Source: Gaertneriomyces semiglobifer | Taxonomy: Eukaryota; Chytridiomycota; Chytridiomycetes; Spizellomycetales; Spizellomycetaceae | Assembly: GCA_025558075.1 (NCBI GenBank) | Contig: JAHLKF010000031.1 | Span: 101,517-165,516 of the forward strand | Length of the DNA stretch: 64,000 bases | Direction of reading: 5' to 3' | In this document: positions 51,731-61,359 of the stretch, piece after piece | Position numbering within the stretch: position 1 is the stretch's first letter | Layout of the letters: each line of letters starts with the position of its first letter | Translations under genes and position numbers: made by a program | Notes under the pieces: generated by a model | What the model saw: the letters and a program-made list of their open reading frames with translations, nothing else | Told to the model about the DNA's origin: nothing | Database searches by the model: none

Positions 51731-52897
51731 CTAAGGCTTCGTCTCGAGTAAGCGTCTCCTCTGGTCAATCAACTGAGTCAAGGTGTCCGAGGATGCCTCG
51801 ACTACTTCGACCTTGAAGACCTCGGATACTGATGCGGCTTTCTTCTTCTGCTTGAATGAAGAGTCCTTTGTGAACATTCCCCACGCTGTTTGTACTCGAA
51901 CGCCGGACATGTGAGTCGTTGGCAGTTCGGCCGTGACCGAGCAAGGAACGATGATATCGGGGTTGGTCATGGTGACCGCAAACGTTTTGAATGGCGGGTC
52001 CTGGACTTGGGTCTGTACTCGCAGAGGTCCTAGGATATCGTTCGCCAAGATGATAAGTGGCTTGGGATAGTCAATCACCCGAAAGTAGCCACGAAAGGTA
52101 AGGTACTCGCTTGATTCGCCTCTAAGTGACATCTGAAGCGATACCACTGAGGACGAGTTAAGCTGGCCTCCAATGCCGGAAAAATCCATGGCCGGGGCCG
52201 CCTGCAAGTCCTTGTCTGAGTAAGCGGGCCCTTTAAGGTTGGCGGAGATGAGCGATACGCTTGCTCCAGTGTCCAACACGGTTGGGAACCACAAACTGTT
52301 GATAATTGTGAGCGTCCAGCACGGCTGTTTCTTGACGCGACTAGCTGTGTTAACCGGAACCTCGCTAAGTGTTACACGCTTCCCCACCGTCGAGGTGATG
52401 GTAAACGCAGTGCTGTGCCGCATTGAGGAGGTTGCCGGGCTCGACCCTTTTTTAAGCACCTCTCTCCAAGTGGCTGCACAGGCTTCGTCCCTGTCAAGGA
52501 AGGGACGGACTGGGATTCTTGAGCGTGACAAGGGCTCCGAGTCCTGGGCCAACAGGTGTGTGACCTGAGGGCGGTCTTGCATGGCGAGCACTCGTGGGTG
52601 TTCTTCCAGCTTGACGTAACGCGGGAATTGGCGTCTGACATAGTAATCGGCCACTGCTGGGTGGCCAGTTAGCAGAAATGCGACCAGTCCGGGCCCGTGC
52701 TGATCGTCGCGGACGATCAGCGGGTGGTCCTGGCTCCACTGCAGGAAAGCCTCTCGATCCCTCTCAGGCACGTGTGAGATGAGGATCAAGGACCGAGTAG
52801 CGTCCTTCTTGACTCGTTCAAGAACGGGCGCAGCGTATGCCTGCGGGACATACGCGTAATATATTCGACCGGAACTCCATGCGATCGGTTCAGTCAA
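51731..52897 (-). CDS. Ty3 aspartic protease region
   Basis: 388 aa. The active-site motif is FPTVLDTGASVSLIS (DTGA) at ~225, with a later hydrophobic strand (PLIILANDILGP) of the pepsin-like fold. The N-terminal 190 residues are a linker after gag. It processes the gag-pol polyprotein. Its frame differs from that of gag and of RT. Confidence 0.7.
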   Translation of the reverse strand: MTEPIAWSSGRIYYAYVPQAYAAPVLERVKKDATRSLILISHVPERDREAFLQWSQDHPLIVRDDQHGPGLVAFLLTGHPAVADYYVRRQFPRYVKLEEHPRVLAMQDRPQVTHLLAQDSEPLSRSRIPVRPFLDRDEACAATWREVLKKGSSPATSSMRHSTAFTITSTVGKRVTLSEVPVNTASRVKKQPCWTLTIINSLWFPTVLDTGASVSLISANLKGPAYSDKDLQAAPAMDFSGIGGQLNSSSVVSLQMSLRGESSEYLTFRGYFRVIDYPKPLIILANDILGPLRVQTQVQDPPFKTFAVTMTNPDIIVPCSVTAELPTTHMSGVRVQTAWGMFTKDSSFKQKKKAASVSEVFKVEVVEASSDTLTQLIDQRRRLLETKP

Positions 52898-53220
52898 TAT
52901 TGGTGAAGGTGTGATTCCTCCAGATTTGGTCCGAACAAGTCGATGCCCGGGGTGCCCCAGACGGTGGCGACCTTACGGAGCTCTTCAACTGTCGGTGGAG
53001 AGTCGATCTCTTTTCGTTCAAGTTCTCTTAGCTCGGCTAGGAGTACGTGGTTGTCCAGCCACGTAGTTTGCGGGGTTGAAGCTGCTCGCTGTGTCCCGCT
53101 AAACCCCTCTAGTGGGACACGCTCTGAAAATACCCAGTCGGGCAGAAACCTTCGGCATCTGCCAGGGAGAATACCTCGGGAGCGTTCGCTAGCACCAAAT
53201 ATGTGTGCTCGCTCGACGAG

Positions 53221-53643
53221 TCATCGTCGTCCACTAAGTAGGTCTTTTCCTTGCGGCGGACGATTTCTCTTTGTCCTTGGGTTTCGGTCTACCGTATGGG
53301 CCACCGACGCCGTCGCGGGATCGACCCGCTTCGCGTTCTTGAAGCAGTAGTTGAACCAGTGCCTGTGGCCACATTCTCGGCAGTTGTTCGGCGGTTTCCT
53401 CCACGGGTTCGGTAGACCTTTCCAATCCTGGTTTGCTGCTCTTCTACCCTGAGGGTAGTTGGCGGAGTCATCCGCCTGGGGTTGGGCTTTGCCCTTGTCC
53501 TTGTTTGACTTGTGCTTGTCTCGGCTCTTGGACCCTTCTTCGGTCCGTCGAAACTTGTAACAGGGGTCCTCGTTTTTGGCCTCCGGCGAGGAGAAATACC
53601 TTTTGAGGAAGGATTTAAGTTCGGTATAGCACGTACCCAGCAC
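53221..53643 (-). pseudogene. Ty3 gag, nucleocapsid end with zinc knuckle
   Basis: K/D-rich linker and NCRECGHRHWFNYCF, a zinc-knuckle variant: C-x2-C-x3-H-x4-C, one residue shorter than the standard C-x2-C-x4-H-x4-C. Same frame as 53,776-54,378 but separated from it by a stop. Confidence 0.55.
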
Positions 53644-53775
53644 TTTGGGCGGCTAATTGAACTCGCCCTGGGAGGTAGTCTAGCATGTCCTGAAGGAGTC
53701 GATCCTTCGGGGCTCGTAAATCGGCTTCGTTGCCGAATGCCTGTGCCCTGAGCAGCAACTTCTGGTCGATATACG

Positions 53776-54378
53776 CTAAGAAAGAGCTGTGCACCTGTGG
53801 ATCCGGGTGCAGCGCTCATAAGTTGTCTTAGCGCGATTCCTACGCGTCTCGTCCCCAAATTCCGCTTGTAACTCGGCTTGCCATTGCTGCCAGGTCCATT
53901 TGGCTTTTGCTCGCATTGGTAGTTGTTGGAACCACACTCTGGCTGGGCTCTTCGGTGGGAAGATAGCGGGAATAAGCATGACCATCTCCTGGTCTGTTGC
54001 TAGGAAGTGACCTTGTGCGCCAAGCGCTTCCTCGAGCCAGTCATCTATGTAAGGACTGTCGTCTCCTTTAAACGGCCCGGTATCCGCTTCGGTAATTGTC
54101 TTGTACCGGCGTGGGACCGCGGAGGTTCCATACTGCTCCACGGGAACCGTGGACGGTAGATAGGCAGGGTTGCTGGGCGTATAGGTGCTCCTGTAACTCT
54201 GTGGTACGGAGGGCTCCCTGGACTGGTGTCTCTCATGTCGGAGCTCCGTTATTTCTCGCTTAATGTTAGCGATGACCTCCCCTTGCTCCTGTAGCTGAGC
54301 TAGTAGAGCCTCGAGAACTCTGCCTTCGTGGGTGGTCGGTACGTTGGCCGATGGCTGCGCCGTACAAGTTGGTTGCAC
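53776..54378 (-). pseudogene. Ty3 gag, capsid domain
   Basis: 200 codons. A coiled coil (EALLAQLQEQGEVIANIKRE) is followed by a retrotransposon-gag domain (YIDDWLEEALGAQGHFLATD, then ARVWFQQLP and WQQWQAELQAEFGDE). It ends at an in-frame stop inside the capsid domain; the rest of capsid continues in another frame (53,289-53,858). Broken by at least one shift. Confidence 0.6.
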
Positions 54379-54382
54379 GACC

Positions 54383-54952
54383 TCAGGCGTGGCCCGGTCG
54401 GTTCATGAAAACCTTGAAAGTGCACTGATGCTTGCTGATGATGCACGCCACGAGGAGGGCCTCGTTGTCCGAGGGGTCGAGAGCGCCTTGACCTCTCTGA
54501 CCTGTGCGGTCGAGAGAAGAATCCCTTGAGCTTTCATCTGTTTCGCTATAGAATTGATGGCTCGTGCGGACGTTGAAGGGATTGCGGACCGAATCGACCG
54601 GTCCCATCCTGTTCCAGTTAGGACGCCATGCTCCGGGAATGCGGGCGTTGGAAGGTAACGAATTGCTTCTAGGCCTGGAATTCGAATGAAGCGCCGCGGG
54701 TCCGAATCGATCGGTCGGCGTATGCGCGGCATGCTGGTGATCGAGAGGGTCTCTTTCAACAGCTATGGGAGAGGGATACCGTACGCCGGAATCACCGACT
54801 CTTAAGCTTCCCACTTCTTGTACAAGTCGGCTGTTGTTGCCGTGCTCGGAATCGATCCGAGGGTTTATAGGGTTCTGCATTGGTGCAGAGGCGCCGTTGT
54901 ATATTAGTTGTAAGAGTTCCTGACGTGCAGTGCAAACTCGATTCTCCACCAT
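54383..54952 (-). CDS. Ty3 gag N-terminal part
   Basis: 189 codons; the ATG is formed by the last base of the 5' LTR and the first two of the primer-binding site. Polar and Arg/Ser-rich (SSRDSSLDRTGQRGQGALD) with no recognised fold. It runs into the capsid part in a different frame; whether it is truly translated is unclear. Confidence 0.4.
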   Translation of the reverse strand: MVENRVCTARQELLQLIYNGASAPMQNPINPRIDSEHGNNSRLVQEVGSLRVGDSGVRYPSPIAVERDPLDHQHAAHTPTDRFGPAALHSNSRPRSNSLPSNARIPGAWRPNWNRMGPVDSVRNPFNVRTSHQFYSETDESSRDSSLDRTGQRGQGALDPSDNEALLVACIISKHQCTFKVFMNRPGHA

Positions 54953-55405
54953 GTAGAAGGATTATGATCAGACGGTAGGGTTTCCAAGAGGATTACTCCG
55001 CTCCTAATGATCTCCTTTGTTAAGAGCCGGACGTCACGAGTCCGCCGGCGGTATAATAGATGTGTTATGCCTGCAGGGCTAGGGATGAGAGGCGTCGGAG
55101 AACTTATAAGACGCTGAATCTAAGGGGCAGGATGATCAGTCTCTGGTCTTAGAACTGCCGGATGTCTTACTCGTTCAGATGCGACGGGACTTATAGATCT
55201 GAGTAGAACCTCTTGTATTCCTCCTAGATCTATGTCTGCCTTCTCTTCGTCGCTTAAGTCCGCGCGGCCCTCTTATAGGCCCCGCTGACCTAAGCGTCAA
55301 CGGAAATTACATCACATGACTTAGCTGACTAAGATGACTCTAACCCTGGTACTAGCGCGTCTATATACTTCTACTTATTACTAGCGGAAGTCTAAACCCG
55401 CTACA
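54952..55405 (-). repeat. 5' LTR of the Ty3 chromovirus
   Basis: 454 bp, TGTAG...CTACA. It has several single-base deletions relative to the two other copies (for example CGTCACGAG for CGTCCACGAG, GTGTTATGCC for GTGTTATTGCC). Confidence 0.82.
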
Positions 55406-55686
55406 CGTCATTTTCTCACTCTTCGGAAATTACCAGATGTTCTTCCGAGCCCTGTGCGCACCGCTCCTTAACTCCTAAGGTTTTCGAGTGCGAGCGAGCA
55501 TCGCTCCTTAACGTCGGAACCCTTGCGATGGTCTCCGTAGTATCTATTTTTAGCTATCAAACCTGCGGGTGTGTTTCGGAGGTGCAGATCTTGTTCTCGT
55601 CTTGTGTTTATTATGGTAGGAGTTGAGGCACAGTCTCCGCACCGCTCCTTTGGGGTTTTGAGATTGCAGTCTTGGGATCCGCGACA
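55406..55686 (-). repeat. Truncated LTR of a second Ty3-like element (3' side)
   Basis: 281 bp, ~93% identical to 57,114-57,393. It ends GGGATCCGCGACA and is followed by TCCCCCTTCGAAAAGAAG, the same purine-tract layout as the first element. Its outer part is cut exactly where the first element's 5' LTR ends (55,405), showing that one element was joined to or inserted in the other. Confidence 0.65.
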
Positions 55687-55722
55687 TCCCCCTTCGAAAA
55701 GAAGGGCCGCCTTGATTCCAGT

Positions 55723-56535
55723 TCAAAGTATCAAGGGCCCGTTGACATTGGGATCGTCCCAGTCGGGTTCTCTGACTTGATGGTCGAGTACGGCCACTAA
55801 CCTTGCAGCTCCCACAGCGTCCTTGCACAAAACACCCACCCAGTCTTGGGTCGGGTGTGCTACTCCTGTGACTCCAATCTGCGAGGTTCGGGTGCACAGA
55901 ACGGGGACTAGGTTCGTGTATGCCGCGTGCCAGGCTGCTCGAGCAAGACTGTAGCTGGCTTTGTAGGGATTGTGGGTCTCGGTGTTCCTCCAGAGGGTGT
56001 CCGCAGCCTTATATTGGGCCTCTAGTTTCTTGGCAATGGTGGCCACCCATTCTGTTATGACTGCTTGCGCGTCATGATCTAGCACGTCCTTAATGCTGTA
56101 GACCGGGTCCTTGTTTGACTGGGATGGCCGGCCATTCTTGGGTTCGCTCAGTTGAACAAATCCCGCGTCGATGTATGCTCCCTCTCCCCAGTTGAATCCG
56201 CGCTTGGATTGTTGGTCTCGGGACTTCCGTACATCGGTTCGCAAGCCCAAAGTAGAGTGGAACGTGGCCTGAGACTGAGTGATATCCACAAACACCTCGT
56301 TGACCACTTTTCCGAGAATCGGAGGAACTCCACGCAGAGGCGGATACCAGTCCTTGAGGTGGTAAAGTTCCCATGCTATGCTAACAGTGACCCTGCCATG
56401 AGTGGCAGTCTTAATTTGTTCAGAGAGATTGAACGAGATACTGCTTGCGACAGCGTCCGCGAAGACCTCCCAGATTTGCTCGTTCTGCCAAGGGGTGGTT
56501 ACGGTACCCAGTTTCTCGGGGTGCGAGATGGCCAT
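55723..56535 (-). CDS. Accessory 3' ORF of second Ty3-like element
   Basis: 270 aa, a distant homologue of the 46,870 ORF. Both sit directly before the purine tract, both begin MA(A/I)..., and both end with V-A-V-L-D ... W-D-(P/D) ... P. No known domain, membrane segment or signal peptide. It is the only coding sequence between this element's two LTRs, so gag-pol was deleted while the accessory ORF remained. Confidence 0.5.
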   Translation of the reverse strand: MAISHPEKLGTVTTPWQNEQIWEVFADAVASSISFNLSEQIKTATHGRVTVSIAWELYHLKDWYPPLRGVPPILGKVVNEVFVDITQSQATFHSTLGLRTDVRKSRDQQSKRGFNWGEGAYIDAGFVQLSEPKNGRPSQSNKDPVYSIKDVLDHDAQAVITEWVATIAKKLEAQYKAADTLWRNTETHNPYKASYSLARAAWHAAYTNLVPVLCTRTSQIGVTGVAHPTQDWVGVLCKDAVGAARLVAVLDHQVREPDWDDPNVNGPLIL

Positions 56536-57113
56536 CCACGGGTCGTCCGGATCTTCTCGAACATGGATTTCGGTCTCGTAACACTCTTCGGGGGGGTTCC
56601 AAGATCTTCGGCAGGCACTCTGTTGCCGACGATGCTGTTGCTCTTTGTAACGGATTTTCTTTCGCTCGCGCTGTGATGCGCCGAGCGAAATAAGATAGGA
56701 TTGGTGCTTCCGGGATGACCGTGAGCTTTGTTTATGTTTAATTTGGTTGCGCCAGAGCGCGTGGGACTTAGCGTGTCTCGAATCCGTAAATGCGAGGATC
56801 CGTGACTAAATGCGGGGGCACGAGAGTGCTGATAGGTGAACCAAGGAGCGATATTGAGCCGGATGATCAGTCCGTTAACTATGTCGCCGCCGAGCGTGGA
56901 AAAGCGGGATCGGACCCGTGGGACGCGGTTACTCAGCGTGCGTGCCTTTTCTCACTAGGGTTGTATAGAGTGATTTGTATAGTTCAGCTCGTGTATTGAA
57001 CTAGAACTATCTGACTATAAGTCTCTACTGTTTCTTGCCGTCCTTTCCTTCACCGCTGCAGCCTTCTATTGATAGGAGTTTTCCGTCGCATCCTTGCGCT
57101 TTTTTTTTTCGGG
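56536..57113. other. Internal remnant of the second element, no gene
   Basis: 578 bp upstream of the accessory ORF. No protein-coding similarity to gag or pol is visible. It ends in a poly-T tract (57,101-57,110) before the right LTR. It may contain the accessory ORF's promoter, but no clear TATA box is seen. Confidence 0.35.
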
Positions 57114-57393
57114 CGTCGTTTTCTCACTTTCGGAAATTACCATATGTTCTTCCGAGCCCTGTGCGCGCCGCTCCTTAACTCCTAAGGTTTTCGAGTGCGA
57201 GCGGGCATCGCTCCTTAACGTCGGAACTCTTGCGATGGTCTCCGTAGTATCTATTTTTAGCTATCAAACCTGCGGATGTGTTTCGGAGGTGCAGATCTTG
57301 TTCTCGTCTTGTGTTTATTATGCTGGGAGTTGAGGCACGGTCTCCGCACAGCTCCTTTGGAGTTCTGAGATGGCGGTCTTGGGATCCGCGACA
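57114..57393 (-). repeat. Second LTR copy
   Basis: 280 bp, paired with 55,406-55,686. Its left boundary is uncertain because the partner is truncated. Confidence 0.62.
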
Positions 57394-57719
57394 TCTTGCT
57401 GCCGCCGTTGCTGTTCGTCCTGCTGTCGCTGTTGCTCTTCTAGCAGTTCCTGCTGCTGCCTCTGTTCCTCTAGCAGTTCTTGCTGCTGCCGCTGCTGTTC
57501 CAGCAGTTCTTGCTGTTGCCGCTGCTGCTCCAGCAGTTCTTGCTGTTGCCGCTGTTGCTCCTGCGCTCTCTTCCGGGGGGGAAGATGGGAATGCAAGTTG
57601 GGACATAAGTAAATTGGTATGACTGTGCAGGTTGCGACGCGCTTCGACAGTGGAAATTCCGGGTTTGCGACCAATACACGTGACTGGCACAGTTTTGTTA
57701 GTGGCTGAGTCAATATCAT
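57394..57719 (-). pseudogene. Gln/Glu-rich repeat frame truncated by an LTR
   Basis: The minus-strand frame from 57,719 has a non-repetitive start, then about five 30-bp units encoding (E)QQRQQQELLE, then runs into the LTR. Either a coding fragment (a coiled-coil gag or host gene) interrupted by the second element, or a CAG-type minisatellite. No homologue is recognised. Confidence 0.35.
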
Positions 57720-57949
57720 AAGCAGAGTGGCGGTGGCTTGGATGAGTCAAGGTAGCGGTACGCGTTAACCTTAAAATTCTCCGACCGGATTGGGAAATGA
57801 AGGTGACACAGGGTTTTTATTTTTTGGTTGTGACACTCTCGGCGAATTTCGGTGCTCATCCGTATAAAAGCACGGCATCGATTTTTGGTCACCCTCCTCA
57901 TCCTCCTCCTCCTCCTCTTCTGGTGTTCAACTACCAACTTACCGACAAC
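57720..57949. promoter_or_regulatory. Promoter region of the first element C gene
   Basis: TATAAAAG at 57,863-57,870, followed by a CCT microsatellite (57,893-57,917), then the ATG at 57,950. The TATA-to-ATG spacing (~80 bp) is close to that of other element C genes. Confidence 0.45.
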
Positions 57950-58204
57950 ATGAGCCCTCTCTACCATAGCTTGGAAGACGTTCAATTAGCCACCCTGGAA
58001 ATTCAAAAGCTTGTTGAGCTGGCCGGCACAACGCTCGATACAGTCTGGGAAAACGGAACGGATGCCAACCTTGACTCCGACAATGCATTGAGTAACTTGG
58101 CTTGGGTTGTGAATCAAACTTATCTCAAGATCTCGGAGTCCAAGGACAGACTTCAACAGGCGGTGGAACGTATCGTCGCTAAACAGAAGGAACTTTCCAC
58201 GTAG
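57950..58204 (+). CDS. Small helical protein (element C)
   Basis: 84 aa from the ATG at 57,950 (the frame extends to 57,797, but the TATA box at 57,863 favours the later start). Helical, Leu/Glu-rich (HSLEDVQLATLEIQKLVEL, ESKDRLQQAVERIVAKQKEL), probably a coiled-coil oligomer. Convergent with the HNH gene. Unknown function. Confidence 0.5.
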   Translation: MSPLYHSLEDVQLATLEIQKLVELAGTTLDTVWENGTDANLDSDNALSNLAWVVNQTYLKISESKDRLQQAVERIVAKQKELST

Positions 58205-58271
58205 TACACCTCTAGATGAAGTTTTGAAAAATACACAAGCTTTATATTTTGCCCACCCCATCTAACAGTTT

Positions 58272-60317
58272 TCAGTTTCTATAGACTTTATCAACAGCCT
58301 TGATGAGATCGGGATGATGCTTCTTCATCCAGTCGGCGGCTGTCTTGTTTTTTGCAAATTCTTGATACAGTTCCCACGACGGCGGCCATACACGGTTCAC
58401 AGAGGGTTGCCAATCGACCAACACCCAGACACGTTTCTTCTCATCCAGACGAGCGTCGAGCAACTGTTTCCAAGTCCAACGTTTGGTACTGGTGTACTCG
58501 ACGTCAACTGATCGTCTTCGAGCAGCGGTAGCAAGTTTGGATGACGTCTTCTTGATCCTGCATTTTGCAAGCTCCAAACGCTCCGAACGACGAAAAGCGC
58601 CACGATTCACCGACTGAACAGAAAGCGCGGCAGCCTTGTCCTTGTTACGTTTACGACGCCATTCACGTTTGTACCGATTCTGTTCAGCGCTTGTAGCCCA
58701 CCGCAGGTTGTAGAGGTAGTTGTTGTGCGTGTTGCATTGATCGATGTGGTCAACTGACAGACCGTACTTCTTAGCATTTGCACGCTGCTTAGGTGTCGAA
58801 AATGTTTCCATCACCAAACGATGCACCGTGTGACGTTCCAATCGAGACGAGTCGTGGACATTGGTAGGGACATTTGCGTACAGATAGTTGGAGTCGTCCC
58901 CCTGGAGTGGAATCAGTGCACCGGTTTTGGCGTCACGAATGTTTCCGAAAGATGAGCACTCAACCTGACGCAATCTTGGGTAGATTTTCCATTCTTCTTC
59001 GTCACATGCTGGACGTGCGTGTCCAATGAGACGGTACTTGTCTTTGAAGACAAGAACACCCAAAGCATCGGAAAGGACTTCTTCAGTCACAGCGTCCGGA
59101 TCGTCGAACAAACCTTTGACATATGGCAGCGCATCGGTAAAACCCTTGTCCCATACGGCATACACTTTTTCATAGTCGTCCTTATCGACGAGCGCGACGT
59201 GTTTATCTTGATATCGAAGGTACGGTTGTTGATCGGCTTCTTCGACCATCCGCTCAATCATGGCAACACGTGTATGGACGGGCATCAACTCGTATTCCAT
59301 GTTTGCACGTCCAAAGTCGGTACGAGGAACAATATCTTGGGTCATTGGGAATGAATGAGCCGTTACACCCATGGATACTCCAGTACAGTCGAGCGTATCG
59401 TTAGTGTACGCAGAGTGCGGTACCATAGGTACGAGTTCACCAGGTTCTCTTGGCGCCCTCACCACAGTCAGGTCGTGCATGACAAATTCAGGTGGAGCGG
59501 ACTGGTCTGCATCCTTCCCATCCCTTGACGCATCGTCGTTGGAGTCGTTGGTGATTTCCATGGGAGAAGCCTCTTCCATTTCGTTGTTCGCGTCGGCATC
59601 TAAAGAAATCAAGGCAAGAGGCTGCGCCAACGAGACGTCGGTTTCCATTTCTACGATGTTCTCTATGCTCTGAGTCTGAGACTCGCGTTCCAACAAAGCG
59701 GCTGCACCGGGCAAGGAAGAAGATTCCATAAAGCTAAGCGTACTCGCACCAGGCAACAAGAGCGGCCGTTCAGCCTTTAACAGGAACCCAAACAGTTCAT
59801 ACGGCGTCTCCACTTGAGGGTAATGGTAGCAATGTTGGTACCACTTTTCAAGTGTTTGCGGACCGGGCCGGTGCCATTCTTGGATAGGTACCAGAGGATA
59901 GAACGGTAGCAGCGACCAGTACATTTGCGAAACATCGATGAGGGGTGTGTTACCGATGCGATTCTTCGGGATCCGACTGGTGGTGTACATTCTGCGGAGT
60001 ATGCCTGGAGTGGTAATGAAACAGGAACGTCCACCGGTTTTACGATCCGCTTGAAAGTATTCCGTCAGGTAGGGCGGCTGCTGGCTAGCCTGGCTGTAGC
60101 GAAAGCATTTGGCTGATGATATCCAAACAGCTTGACATTCGATGGATATGTCAATCGGGTTGACCGGATCATTGACCACCAGAACAAGAGTGATGTCTTC
60201 CAAGTAGCCACCCACACTCGGGTGGTAGCGGTGCGTCTCACGGATCCAAAGACGATCGGGAAAGGCTGGATAGGGGTGAGGCCAAACGCAAGAGTAGTCA
60301 GCGGGAAGGGAAGACAT
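58272..60317 (-). CDS. NUMOD4-HNH endonuclease with chromo-like C-terminus (element C)
   Basis: 681 aa from the ATG at 60,317 (an earlier ATG at 60,374 lies only ~10 bp after the TATA box). Residues 1-~390 have no known family. A NUMOD4-like module follows at ~435 (EEWKIYPRLRQVECSSFGNI), then an HNH_3 nuclease (VHRLVMETF, SVDHIDQCNTHNNYLYNLRW) at ~500-545, a basic region, and at ~640 a chromo-like segment (VWVLVDWQPSVNRVWPPSWE). HNH_3/NUMOD4 proteins are usually free-standing homing endonucleases of ~200 aa. This one is much longer and the nuclease sits inside a large protein. It could be a DNA-cleaving or packaging enzyme of the element. Confidence 0.65.
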   Translation of the reverse strand: MSSLPADYSCVWPHPYPAFPDRLWIRETHRYHPSVGGYLEDITLVLVVNDPVNPIDISIECQAVWISSAKCFRYSQASQQPPYLTEYFQADRKTGGRSCFITTPGILRRMYTTSRIPKNRIGNTPLIDVSQMYWSLLPFYPLVPIQEWHRPGPQTLEKWYQHCYHYPQVETPYELFGFLLKAERPLLLPGASTLSFMESSSLPGAAALLERESQTQSIENIVEMETDVSLAQPLALISLDADANNEMEEASPMEITNDSNDDASRDGKDADQSAPPEFVMHDLTVVRAPREPGELVPMVPHSAYTNDTLDCTGVSMGVTAHSFPMTQDIVPRTDFGRANMEYELMPVHTRVAMIERMVEEADQQPYLRYQDKHVALVDKDDYEKVYAVWDKGFTDALPYVKGLFDDPDAVTEEVLSDALGVLVFKDKYRLIGHARPACDEEEWKIYPRLRQVECSSFGNIRDAKTGALIPLQGDDSNYLYANVPTNVHDSSRLERHTVHRLVMETFSTPKQRANAKKYGLSVDHIDQCNTHNNYLYNLRWATSAEQNRYKREWRRKRNKDKAAALSVQSVNRGAFRRSERLELAKCRIKKTSSKLATAARRRSVDVEYTSTKRWTWKQLLDARLDEKKRVWVLVDWQPSVNRVWPPSWELYQEFAKNKTAADWMKKHHPDLIKAVDKVYRN

Positions 60318-60378
60318 GTCGGCGTTGGTTCTATGAGTCAACGAAGGACACTGAGTGGGAGGGGCCCAACACACCCCT

Positions 60379-60390
60379 CCCCTTTTATAA
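60379..60390. promoter_or_regulatory. Bidirectional TATA box CCCCTTTTATAA
   Basis: Lies between the divergent HNH and ATPase genes, 62-73 bp from the HNH ATG and ~48 bp from the ATPase ATG. Reads TTATAAAAGGGG on the minus strand. The identical 12-mer occurs at 62,137-62,148. Confidence 0.6.
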
Positions 60391-60432
60391 CCAACTAGTG
60401 TGTATGTTTACAATGAACCAAAACACAGGGGA

Positions 60433-61314
60433 ATGGCAAGAAAAAGAAAAGACGCAAACACGCCAAGGCCACTCAAAATTAGACCGGTTCCGGTTCCCGT
60501 GACGTCTCAGCATCCGCCTATTCCAGTGGGTGCCGAGGTGTTACCACGCCATGAGTTTACGGCCGGTTTGATTGCTCCAAAGGGGTCAGGGAAGACCACG
60601 CTGATTTGCAACCTCTTGGACTTTTACGCTGGGTACTTTCACACAATCACGATTTTCTCACCTACCATCAACTCGGATGACAAATGGGAGACCGTACGGC
60701 GTAAACCGCTTTTAGCAGAAAACATCGCATTGAAAAAGTGGTTGGAAACGAAAGGTCAAACCGAGAATCCCGTGGTCGGCCGTAAAACGGTGATTGAGCC
60801 TGCAATCAATTTCGACCCAAAGATTCCGGAGGACCATTTTCTCACTGAATACAACGAAGCCACCTTGGCAACCATGATGGAGCAACAGTTGGAAGTCATC
60901 GAGACCTTGAAAGGGATGGGCGGAAGCAAACACTTGGCGAACCGTTGGTTGATCATTTTCGATGACCTAGTGGGGAGTTCATTATTCAACAATCGACGTG
61001 ACAACGCATTCAAAAAACTGAATACTACCCATCGGCATCACTCGGCATCGTTGATTCTCGTCACACAAGCGTACCGGGAGATCCCAAAGACAGTGCGTAT
61101 CAATTTTACGGTCCTCATGTGTTTCAAAGTGACGAACGAAGCAGAAGTGAAAAGCATCTACGAAGAGTATCCGTGCGGGTTGAATCGAACCAATTGGGAT
61201 GTCGTGTATCAGCATTGCGTCGAGGGCGACTACAGCTTCATCTACATGTATCCATCGAAACCCAAACAACTAAGAATCATGAAGAACTTTGATGAGTATG
61301 TATTTCTCCAGTAA
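60433..61314 (+). CDS. A32-like packaging ATPase (element C)
   Basis: 293 aa from the ATG at 60,433 (MARKRKDANTPRP). Walker A APKGSGKTT at ~48-56, Walker B LIIFDDLVG at ~173-181, sensor region HRHHSASLILVTQAY. This version is longer than those of elements A and B and closer to the classical poxvirus A32 / Polinton type (LIAPKGSGKTTL). It packages DNA into capsids. Its presence implies that a capsid gene of this element lies beyond the window. Confidence 0.82.
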   Translation: MARKRKDANTPRPLKIRPVPVPVTSQHPPIPVGAEVLPRHEFTAGLIAPKGSGKTTLICNLLDFYAGYFHTITIFSPTINSDDKWETVRRKPLLAENIALKKWLETKGQTENPVVGRKTVIEPAINFDPKIPEDHFLTEYNEATLATMMEQQLEVIETLKGMGGSKHLANRWLIIFDDLVGSSLFNNRRDNAFKKLNTTHRHHSASLILVTQAYREIPKTVRINFTVLMCFKVTNEAEVKSIYEEYPCGLNRTNWDVVYQHCVEGDYSFIYMYPSKPKQLRIMKNFDEYVFLQ

Positions 61315-61359
61315 GTTATAGGATACATACATACAATAAAAACAGATCTATTATAGGTT

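Larger units (their letters stand above)
46369..55405 (-). mobile_element. Ty3-like chromovirus, complete but with several frame breaks
   Basis: 9.0 kb, minus strand. LTRs 46,369-46,826 (3') and 54,952-55,405 (5'), TGTAG...CTACA. Primer site next to the 5' LTR: TGGTGGAGAATCGAG (read on the minus strand, complementary to a tRNA 3' end). Purine tract next to the 3' LTR. Order gag, protease, RT, RNase H, integrase, chromodomain, then an extra 3' ORF. gag and pol are split by frameshifts and a TGA, so it is probably non-autonomous now. The 5-bp flanks differ (ACAGT and CGTCA), so its right side has been rearranged after insertion. Confidence 0.82.

Noticed and set aside
60400..60432. Upstream GTG start for the element C ATPase
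   Set aside because: The stretch to the ATG at 60,433 lies within ~45 bp of the TATA box and adds unconserved residues; the ATG is the more plausible start.
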